A stretch of 6,399 nt of DNA from Dysgonamonadaceae bacterium. Its GTDB lineage: Bacteria; Bacteroidota; Bacteroidia; Bacteroidales; Azobacteroidaceae. Below the pieces are notes generated by a model. That model saw only the letters and a program-made list of their open reading frames with translations, was not told where the DNA came from and ran no database searches. Position 1 is the stretch's first letter. Each line of letters starts with the position of its first letter. The stretch is from positions 1 through 6,399 of the forward strand of contig JAISKG010000146.1 of the NCBI GenBank assembly GCA_031261015.1. Direction: 5' to 3'. Position numbers and translations under genes: made by a program. This document shows positions 1 to 5,277 of the stretch, one piece after another.

Positions 1-398
1 TCCGTAGCCGTCACCGGAATTTCCGCATTTTCTTTGAGGCGGCGAGCCGTATCTTTCATGATGGCAAAGACTTCGGGCAGAACTTCATCCAATTTCCGCT
101 CCTGCTTTTCCAATATTTCTTTTTCGATTTTATCTACTTCCGCCCACAGTTTTTCGCGGTCTTCGAGCGCCATAGATTCGGCGCTGGCGCGCAATTCGGC
201 AATTTGGTTGTTTTCGGTAGCCACCGTGTCTTGTATTTGTTGCATAATATCCTGACTCCGAGCGCGTAACTCATCGTTCGATAGTTTCTCGATTTGCGGA
301 TATACAGCCAATACTTGTTTGACGTAAGGATCAATTTCCCTTAAATCCCGTTGGGCTTTATTCCCAAACAATTTTGATAAAACATCATTTAAACCCAT
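1..398 (-). CDS. secA: Protein translocase ATPase SecA, N-terminal part (truncated by window edge)
   Basis: SecA is the cytoplasmic ATPase motor that pushes unfolded preproteins through the SecYEG channel. Only the first 132 codons and two bases are present; the gene continues past base 1. The protein opens with MGLNDVLSKLFGNKAQRDLR, the usual SecA start in this phylum, followed by the conserved patch LSNDELRAR (about residues 39-47) and LDEVLPEVFAIMKDTARR (about 103-120), just before the first nucleotide-binding domain. Between these patches, roughly residues 57-101, is a charged helical insertion absent from E. coli SecA but typical of Bacteroidota SecA. The start at 398 is the only ATG that gives this family N-terminus. 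It sits behind an A-rich leader with no Shine-Dalgarno sequence. The gene lies downstream of the phosphatase-like gene on the same strand and may be read from the same transcript. The family call is secure; the Walker motifs fall outside the window. Confidence 0.95.
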   Translation of the reverse strand, partial: MGLNDVLSKLFGNKAQRDLREIDPYVKQVLAVYPQIEKLSNDELRARSQDIMQQIQDTVATENNQIAELRASAESMALEDREKLWAEVDKIEKEILEKQERKLDEVLPEVFAIMKDTARRLKENAEIPVTAT

Positions 399-450
399 CT
401 TATTTTTTGTTTTTTTATTCTACTTAAATTAATTGATTTGTTTTTCCCGG
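399..450 (-). other. Short A/T-rich spacer and leader of secA
   Basis: These 52 bases separate the stop of the phosphatase-like gene from the secA start. Read on the minus strand the spacer is A-rich (AAAAAAACAAAAAATAAG directly before ATG), the kind of unstructured leader Bacteroidota use in place of a Shine-Dalgarno site. I see no exact TAnnTTTG box here and no hairpin followed by a U-tract, so secA may be transcribed by read-through from upstream. A weak 5-bp stem (TTCCC/GGGAA, 444-458) covers the upstream stop codon but is followed by A residues, so it does not look like a terminator. Confidence 0.5.
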
Positions 451-2025
451 TCAGGGAATAATAAACTCTTGCAGAGGAGTTTCCTGCGTGCCGTTGGGCG
501 GCCGGATTCGTAAAATGTACGACATGGTTGGCGCAATTTCCGTCGCTTTCACTTTGCGGGTGACTTGTCCTTTTTTAATATTTTCCCCCAGAAAAAACAG
601 GGGAGCGACGATCGCCGTATTTTTCTCGTAAATCGTTCTACTGTTGGTATTTTCCTTAACGACTTTCCAGCCCGGTTGTAATTCGATAAACAAGTCGCCG
701 CTGTATTTTTTATTCATTCCCCTTCGGAAAAAAGCGGAATTTCCGGAATGATCGACCATCCAGTCGCCCAAAGTCGTTACATCCTGTACGCCACTGAATT
801 GCGCGACAAAATCGGCGGCTTTGGCCAGCATTTCGGAATAATTGACTTGCTTTTCTTCGATCAGTTTTCGATTCAAATAAATCTGATTATTGGCAGAGCC
901 GGCGACCCAGTTTGCCTGACCGTAAGTTGCCATCAGAAACATATTTAACAGCGCAGTGCAGCGATTGAAATAAAATTCGCCGAAGGGCTTGTACGTATCG
1001 GAAGTTTGCGGGCTGTATTCATAATAACCCGTTGATGTAACGACGATTATCGTATTTTTCAATCCTACTTTCCGGTCGATAGCCTCAAATAAATGTTCCA
1101 ATTCGCGATCCAATCGAGCGTAAATATCCTGCACTTCGTAACCGTAATCGCTGTGCGCTTTGCCCATCTTGTAATCGCCGGCGTAATATGTCAGCATCAG
1201 CAAATCGGGTAATGTGTGCGCACCTAAAGTTCCGGATTCGATGAAACGACTTGCTAATGAGGTAATTTGCTCGTTGATAATTGGCGTTTGTTTAATTTTA
1301 ACGAAGTATTCCAGATCGCTTTTTGAAAATTTGTAATTGATCGCGTTAACATTCTTATAATAAGGAAATCCGCGGTAGGACGAATACATTTGCGACCACG
1401 ATTTATCCGAAAAATTACCGATGGCTTCGTAATTATTGAAGCGATCGACAAACCATGGAATATCTTTGTAATAGGTAGTTGTAGCCCATTTGCCGTTGTA
1501 ATTATCCAGCCAGAAAGCGGCGTTGGCGTATCGTCCGGCAGAGAGAATAGCTTCGTCGGCATTGGGAGCGACGGCGAAAACGTTGCTCTGTCCGTCGGTC
1601 GCGATTTTGAGTTCGTCGCCCAATGTGGAGCACAACAAAACCAAAGGCGAAAACTTGTCGGAAGTGTAGTTGCCCATGTAATTTTTGTCGGCAACGATTG
1701 AAACTTCCCGCTGCTGATCAACTTCGTACCGCGTTTCCGAGCCGATACCGTGATAAAACGGGTATGTGCCGGTATAAATCGTAGCTAATGCGCTGGATTC
1801 GTTGATGTTGGGAAAACCAAATTCGACTTGCTTGTAGCACAATCCTTCGTTCATCAAACGTTTAAAACCCTTTTCACCGAATGTGGCATTGAAATATTGC
1901 AGATAATCGCCGCGCAATTGATCAATAGCGATGCTCACGACCAAATGGGGAGCTTCAGCCATTTGCTGTGCCATTAAAGCATTGGAGGTCAGTAATGTAA
2001 TGAGCGAAAAGAGTATTTTGTTCAT
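451..2025 (-). CDS. Secreted PafA-like alkaline phosphatase superfamily protein, probable pseudoenzyme
   Basis: This 524-residue protein has a Sec signal peptide (residues 1-19, probable cleavage LMA|Q) and matches the Bacteroidota PafA/type I phosphodiesterase family along its length. Matching patches are HLVVSIAIDQLRGDYL (27-42), ALATIYTGTYPFYHGIG (79-95), AILSAGRYANAAFWLD (159-174), DIYARLDRELEHL (300-312) and the C-terminal APLFFLGENIKKG (474-486) with EIAPTMSYIL (496-505). Active members are periplasmic two-zinc phosphomonoesterases. Compared with Elizabethkingia PafA from memory, one ligand (Asp35) is kept, but the nucleophile Thr, the Lys-x-Arg pair, the Asn and most zinc ligands are replaced. 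Catalysis is therefore doubtful. I chose the ATG at 2025 because it gives the signal peptide directly; the frame stays open 33 codons further upstream but inside lnb. That ATG overlaps the lnb stop (ATGA), which indicates translational coupling. secA follows. The fold is confident; the function is unknown. Confidence 0.85.
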   Translation of the reverse strand: MNKILFSLITLLTSNALMAQQMAEAPHLVVSIAIDQLRGDYLQYFNATFGEKGFKRLMNEGLCYKQVEFGFPNINESSALATIYTGTYPFYHGIGSETRYEVDQQREVSIVADKNYMGNYTSDKFSPLVLLCSTLGDELKIATDGQSNVFAVAPNADEAILSAGRYANAAFWLDNYNGKWATTTYYKDIPWFVDRFNNYEAIGNFSDKSWSQMYSSYRGFPYYKNVNAINYKFSKSDLEYFVKIKQTPIINEQITSLASRFIESGTLGAHTLPDLLMLTYYAGDYKMGKAHSDYGYEVQDIYARLDRELEHLFEAIDRKVGLKNTIIVVTSTGYYEYSPQTSDTYKPFGEFYFNRCTALLNMFLMATYGQANWVAGSANNQIYLNRKLIEEKQVNYSEMLAKAADFVAQFSGVQDVTTLGDWMVDHSGNSAFFRRGMNKKYSGDLFIELQPGWKVVKENTNSRTIYEKNTAIVAPLFFLGENIKKGQVTRKVKATEIAPTMSYILRIRPPNGTQETPLQEFIIP

Positions 2026-3248
2026 GATCTTTTCCGTTTTAATGCGAGCAGTCCGTAAATTGACGCGAAAATGAGGCAACCTATAAATGGGATGTTCGCT
2101 ATACTCAAGGCTTGAGGAATGCAAGGCCAGGCTGCCAGCAAGATCACCAAAACGATTATATTAATAGAGTGGTACCAGCGAATCAGCGGGTACGGTTTTT
2201 TCAGAAAGAAGCCAACCATTCCGATCCAATGCAAAGGATGCAGCCACAGCAAGTTCCAATTAGGAGCTGTGCAAGGATGCTCGGAAAACAAACAGATAAA
2301 AGCAATTAAGCATCCCGCCGCGCCGGCTGCGAATAAGAGGAGTGCAAACGGCCACCGGGAAACGCAAGATTTTCTTTTATAAGTCGTTACAGCTAAAATT
2401 GAAAAGCATAAAGCGGCTAATATTCCGATTCCTAAGGGAGACAGGAGACAGGAAGAAAGGAGAAAGTGGGCGCTTGCAGAGTTGTTTTCCGGTTGCTTTT
2501 CTCCGACCAAAATTTGAGAGGAAAGCACGATAGGATATTTTTCTCCGGTAGAAGTTGTTATCGTTGCGAGATCTAAGGCATCTTTCAATTTTTCAGGCAA
2601 AAATAATTCCTGATGTTGGCTAATCAACGAATCTGCGCCGCTTCCGATGAGCAAGTCGATGCCGAAAGTCATCCATGGATAAGGATTTGTACAGGAATGG
2701 ATTAGTTTTCGGAAAGTCGCCGGCTCCGTTTGTTTGGGATAAATTAAAGTTCCGCCACAGTACTTTTCGATCAAGTCGCGCGGGCGTGTCGTACAATTGT
2801 CAAACAAGAAGTTATAACGATATTCACGGTTTTCCGGCTCCAAGTTTGTGGCGATGAATTGGACTAAACCGGCTTTTTCCACATCGGGAATATTTAAAAC
2901 TTGTTCGGTGATCGTTGCATTTTTCCAACTATATTCTCTAATAAATACATTATATGGAATTTGCGCAAAAAAATAATCGGTTTCTCCTTTGATGAAATGA
3001 TAAATAAAATTCGGAATATGCGCATCGAACATGCCCCAATTCAATACGGCATCTATTTGATTGGCAGGGTCGTAGCATCGCAAAGCCGTGTGTCCGTAAA
3101 TAGTGTAAACCTCAGTCGGACTTGGATCGACAGTTAAAAGGCTGACTCGCAAACTGTCGTAACTTTGCGCCTGAGCAAAACTTGTTACAGTGAACAAAAC
3201 CGCCCAACACAAGGCTCGCCAAACGATTGATAAAGGATGATTTATCAT
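2022..3248 (-). CDS. lnb: Lipoprotein N-acyltransferase Lnb (DUF4105 family)
   Basis: Lnb is the Bacteroides enzyme that adds the N-linked acyl chain to the lipidated cysteine of lipoproteins, replacing the Lnt used by proteobacteria. The 408-residue product has a signal peptide (residues 1-27, AQA|Q). A periplasmic DUF4105 domain (about 30-250) follows, with YTIYGHTALRCYD (48-60), WGMFDAHIPNFIYHFIKG (71-88) and YNFLFDNCTTRPRDL (145-159). Cys152 of NCTTR and His53 of YGHTALR are the likeliest catalytic pair; this is inferred from conservation and thiol chemistry. The C-terminal half has about five membrane segments (near 265-287, 298-321, 331-349, 361-379, 384-403), with SEHPCTAPNWNLLWLHPLHW (322-341) between two of them, and ends in basic KRKRS, consistent with a cytoplasmic tail. 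The start at 3248 gives the signal peptide and lies downstream of a -7 box; the frame stays open to 3449 but would cross the divergent gene. An odd purine/pyrimidine patch (2448-2505) encodes the linker before the first membrane segment. Confidence 0.85.
   Translation of the reverse strand: MINHPLSIVWRALCWAVLFTVTSFAQAQSYDSLRVSLLTVDPSPTEVYTIYGHTALRCYDPANQIDAVLNWGMFDAHIPNFIYHFIKGETDYFFAQIPYNVFIREYSWKNATITEQVLNIPDVEKAGLVQFIATNLEPENREYRYNFLFDNCTTRPRDLIEKYCGGTLIYPKQTEPATFRKLIHSCTNPYPWMTFGIDLLIGSGADSLISQHQELFLPEKLKDALDLATITTSTGEKYPIVLSSQILVGEKQPENNSASAHFLLSSCLLSPLGIGILAALCFSILAVTTYKRKSCVSRWPFALLLFAAGAAGCLIAFICLFSEHPCTAPNWNLLWLHPLHWIGMVGFFLKKPYPLIRWYHSINIIVLVILLAAWPCIPQALSIANIPFIGCLIFASIYGLLALKRKRS
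2448..2505. repeat. Purine-rich then pyrimidine-rich patch inside lnb, copy A
   Basis: The plus strand carries ACAGGAAGAAAGGAGAAAG followed by TGGG, a spacer, TCCGGT (2488-2493) and TTTCTCCG (2498-2505). Just upstream, GGAGACA occurs twice in tandem (2438-2451). The same ordered blocks recur inside the HlyD gene at 4878-4926. The lead blocks of the two copies (about 22-23 bases) differ by two substitutions and one indel in my hand alignment. The patch encodes the variable linker between the Lnb periplasmic domain and its first membrane helix. It may be a degenerate dispersed repeat or independent low-complexity drift. Confidence 0.4.
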
Positions 3249-3266
3249 TTTTTCCAATTTCGCATA

Positions 3267-3274
3267 CAAAAGTA
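3267..3274 (-). promoter_or_regulatory. Bacteroidota -7 promoter element for lnb operon
   Basis: Read on the minus strand this is TACTTTTG, an exact match to the TAnnTTTG -7 consensus used by the primary sigma factor of Bacteroidota. It lies 18 bases before the lnb start, so the 5' leader would be very short. No clear TTTG -33 element is found at the usual distance. It lies in the left arm of an inverted repeat shared with the opposite promoter. Confidence 0.5.
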
Positions 3275-3287
3275 CGGTATTTTTCCG

Positions 3288-3295
3288 TAATTTTG
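3288..3295 (+). promoter_or_regulatory. Bacteroidota -7 promoter element for the nitroreductase gene
   Basis: TAATTTTG matches TAnnTTTG exactly and is followed by C, as is common. Transcription would start near 3302, leaving a leader of roughly 29 bases before the ATG at 3331. No good TTTG -33 element lies at the expected spacing; that position falls on the box of the opposite promoter, so the two promoters probably compete for polymerase. Confidence 0.5.
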
Positions 3296-3330
3296 CGCAT
3301 TCCTTATAGATATTAAATAATTTTAGTGTT

Positions 3331-3933
3331 ATGAACAAATTAATTTCTTTTATGATGGCGGCCGGATTTTTCGTTTCATGCGCCGCGCAGGATCTGGTGT
3401 TACCTCCTCCCGTAAAGACCGGAGGTAAACCGTTGATGGAAGCCCTCAACGATCGTCAAACTACGCGGGAATTTTCGGATAAAGAGTTGGATTCCCAAAC
3501 TTTATCCGATTTGTTATGGGCAGCTTACGGATTTAATCGCGACGACAAGCGCGTGGTTCCTTCGGCTAATAACAAACAGGAATTTACGGTATATGTCGTG
3601 ATGAAATCGGGCATTTATGTGTATGATGCTAAGGAAAATACGCTCATTCAGAAAAAATCGGGCGATTTCAGAACTTCGACCGGCAAGCAGGATTTTGTCG
3701 CCGTTGCTCCGGTCAATCTGGTTTTCGTTGCGGATATGAACCTTATGCAGTCCAAAGAAACGGCGAATGCTGATTGCGGATATATTTCGCAAAATGTGTA
3801 TTTGTATTGCGCTTCGGCCGGTTTGGGTACCGTAGTTCGCGGTTGGTTTGATGCCGACGAGGTGCGTAAAGCGTTGGAATTGGGCGAAAATCAGGAGCCG
3901 ATATTGACGCAGACGGTGGGGTATAAGAAGTAA
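3331..3933 (+). CDS. Exported nitroreductase-family (SagB/ThcOx-like) protein
   Basis: This 200-residue protein belongs to the compact nitroreductase-fold group common in Bacteroidota. Family members bind FMN and move electrons from NAD(P)H or dehydrogenate small substrates; the substrate here is unknown. Visible family features are the phosphate-binding type RQTTREF (42-48), DLLWAAYGFNR (60-70), VVPSANNKQEFTVYV (75-89), the APVNLVFVAD core strand (126-135) and GYISQNVYLYCASAGLGTVVRGWFD (150-174, quoted only as family signature). The N-terminus is a signal peptide, with Lys3, hydrophobic residues 4-15, then FVSCAAQ. Cys17 could be a lipobox cysteine, although Phe at -3 is uncommon; signal peptidase I cleavage at CAA|Q is the alternative. 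The start at 3331 gives this signal and sits behind an A/T-rich leader with no Shine-Dalgarno site. The gene stands alone, divergent from lnb and convergent with the exporter unit. Confidence 0.85.
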   Translation: MNKLISFMMAAGFFVSCAAQDLVLPPPVKTGGKPLMEALNDRQTTREFSDKELDSQTLSDLLWAAYGFNRDDKRVVPSANNKQEFTVYVVMKSGIYVYDAKENTLIQKKSGDFRTSTGKQDFVAVAPVNLVFVADMNLMQSKETANADCGYISQNVYLYCASAGLGTVVRGWFDADEVRKALELGENQEPILTQTVGYKK

Positions 3934-3939
3934 TGCAAA

Positions 3940-3980
3940 AGAGGTGATAAAAAGATGCTGTTCACCTTTTTATCACCTCT
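3940..3980. terminator. Hairpin terminator between convergent genes
   Basis: AGAGGTGATAAAAAG (3940-3954) and CTTTTTATCACCTCT (3966-3980) pair perfectly over 15 bp around an 11-base loop. Read on the minus strand the stem is followed by UUUU, so it looks like an intrinsic terminator for the exporter unit. On the plus strand it begins 7 bases after the nitroreductase stop but lacks a clear U-tract after the stem. It may still stop or protect that transcript. The right arm lies inside the last codons of the HlyD gene, and that gene's stop codon lies in the loop. Confidence 0.85.
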
Positions 3981-5275
3981 CTGATTGGATTCAGGAAGCG
4001 ATCTATCAGCCTCAAATCTTCGGTAATAATCTCCGCCGTCCCCGTCATTTCCTGACTGAAAGTCAACGTCTTGCCGTAATTAGTGACGAGTTCTCCGGGA
4101 AATTCCACTTCCAGAATATAGGATTTCGCACCGTTGCCATCGTCCAGCGGAACGAGCGATATGCTGTTGATTCTCACCCGGATCATCCCGTATTCCATGT
4201 ATGGGAAATTATCGAACTTCACGTTCACTTCCTGACCCACTTTCACTTTGCCTGCGCCCTGCGGCGGCAAGTAGATTTTGCCGATGATTTTCGTCTTTTC
4301 TGCCGGGACAATCGTGACCAAAACTTCGCCGGAGCGGATGTTCTGGTTCTTTTGCCAATATTTTGTGAATGAAACGATTCCGCCGGTTGAAGCGGTCAGC
4401 ATATACGTTTGTTCCCATGTTTTGATTTGCGCCGATAGTTGATCGTAAGATGATGTTAATGAAAGCTTTAATGCGTTTTCCTGATCGACCCGCTGCTGCT
4501 GCAAATCAAAAACCGACTGTTCCAATTGTAAGATTCCAACCTGTTGATTATCAATATTGATCTTGGCGTTTTCGTAACTTTGCTGCTGTTGAAGGAATGC
4601 CGATTTCGAGGCTTCGTATTCCAGCGAGGCAATCACGTTTTTGGTGAAAAGAGTGGAATCTGCTGCAAAAACTTTTCTTGCGCTTTCAAGCTGCTTGCGG
4701 GAGATAGAGAGCTGTTTTTTAGCCTTTTGCAGGATATTGTTTTGTGTTGTCATCTGTTTTTCAATTACGGCGATTTTTTTGTTATGATAATCAGCGGTAA
4801 GGAAGTATGAATAATCTTCGTACGATTTTAGAAAGGAATTGTAAGCGGGCTGTAAGTCGCCGAGCGAGGAGGAAAGAACAGGGAGAAAGGAAAAGAGGGA
4901 GGTATCCGGTCGTTCTCCTTTCTCCGTGTTCCACGCTTCCAAATCCTGCTTCAGCTTCAAGACGTCTTCCAGTTTCGCCGGATTTTCGATGTAAGCCAAT
5001 TTGTCGCCTTGTTTCACAAGTTGTTTTTCAGTTACAAATACGGTATCGATGCGTCCGGCAGTTTTGGCGACAACGCCAGCAGGCAGGTTTTCGGTCGTTA
5101 CGATTATTTTTGCCTGCAGAATATCGGGATATTTGAAAAGGTAACTGCCGGTTAGCAAAATTACTAAAATAAGGAAAACCAAGGTGATGCCCCGTCGTTG
5201 GAGCCACGAGGGGACGGCGGAGAGAACTTCCTGAAATTCTTCGCTGCGCAGTTCGATGTTGTTTTCCTCATTCAT
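3962..5275 (-). CDS. HlyD-family membrane fusion protein of an ABC exporter
   Basis: The protein (437 residues) is the periplasmic adaptor that links an inner-membrane ABC exporter to an outer-membrane channel. A cytoplasmic N-terminus precedes one membrane helix (about 30-47). Then come the first half of the lipoyl/barrel region (GVVAKTAGRIDTVFVTEKQLVKQGDKL is spread over 67-93), a long helical hairpin rich in Gln, Lys and Ser (about 140-285), the return lipoyl strand (STGGIVSFTKYWQKNQNIRS, 296-315) and a beta-barrel domain (about 328-420) with KVGQEVNVKFDNFPY (345-359). The ATG at 5275 lies two bases after the transporter stop; an in-frame TTG at 5281 overlapping that stop is less likely. 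A low-complexity patch (4878-4926) encodes the linker before the hairpin. The last five codons form one arm of the terminator hairpin. The family is certain; the exported cargo is not known from the window. Confidence 0.92.
   Translation of the reverse strand: MNEENNIELRSEEFQEVLSAVPSWLQRRGITLVFLILVILLTGSYLFKYPDILQAKIIVTTENLPAGVVAKTAGRIDTVFVTEKQLVKQGDKLAYIENPAKLEDVLKLKQDLEAWNTEKGERPDTSLFSFLPVLSSSLGDLQPAYNSFLKSYEDYSYFLTADYHNKKIAVIEKQMTTQNNILQKAKKQLSISRKQLESARKVFAADSTLFTKNVIASLEYEASKSAFLQQQQSYENAKINIDNQQVGILQLEQSVFDLQQQRVDQENALKLSLTSSYDQLSAQIKTWEQTYMLTASTGGIVSFTKYWQKNQNIRSGEVLVTIVPAEKTKIIGKIYLPPQGAGKVKVGQEVNVKFDNFPYMEYGMIRVRINSISLVPLDDGNGAKSYILEVEFPGELVTNYGKTLTFSQEMTGTAEIITEDLRLIDRFLNPIREVIKR
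4878..4926. repeat. Purine-rich then pyrimidine-rich patch inside the HlyD gene, copy B
   Basis: The plus strand carries ACAGGGAGAAAGGAAAAG followed by AGGG, then TCCGGT (4905-4910) and TTTCTCCG (4919-4926), the same ordered blocks as in lnb at 2448-2505. Within this copy, GGAGAAAGGAAAA (4882-4894) and TTCTCCTTTCTCC (4913-4925) form a 13-bp inverted repeat with 12 matches. It encodes the linker with LPVLSSSLGD (131-140), in the same frame as SSCLLSPLG in Lnb. It may be a decayed dispersed repeat that inserted without breaking the frame, or convergent low complexity. Confidence 0.4.
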
Positions 5276-5277
5276 CC

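Larger units (their letters stand above)
3267..3295. repeat. Inverted repeat joining two divergent -7 boxes
   Basis: CAAAAGTACGG (3267-3277) and CCGTAATTTTG (3285-3295) are inverted copies matching at 10 of 11 positions around a 7-base T-rich centre. Each arm contains the -7 box of one of the two divergent genes. The symmetry extends three bases (CGG/CCG) past the boxes, so it is more than the consensus alone. It could be an operator for a dimeric regulator or a chance result of back-to-back promoters. Confidence 0.55.

Noticed and set aside
134..334. Alternative minus-strand frame inside secA
   Set aside because: It is out of frame with the clearly recognisable SecA N-terminus and has no family resemblance.
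444..458. Small hairpin TTCCC/GGGAA over the stop of the phosphatase-like gene as a terminator before secA
   Set aside because: The stem is only 5 bp and is followed on the minus strand by A residues and not a U-tract.
2026..2124. A 33-codon N-terminal extension of the phosphatase-like protein
   Set aside because: The extension would overlap lnb more deeply and would place a non-signal sequence before a clear signal peptide. The ATG at 2025 gives a normal signal peptide and the ATGA overlap.
3249..3449. A 67-codon N-terminal extension of Lnb
   Set aside because: It would run through both promoter boxes and into the divergent nitroreductase gene, and would bury the signal peptide.
3944..4372. 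Open plus-strand frames opposite the HlyD and transporter genes, such as 3944-4372, 4544-4810 and 5572-5862
   Set aside because: They lie antisense to strongly conserved protein-coding genes, show no recognisable domains and have no promoter or leader of their own.
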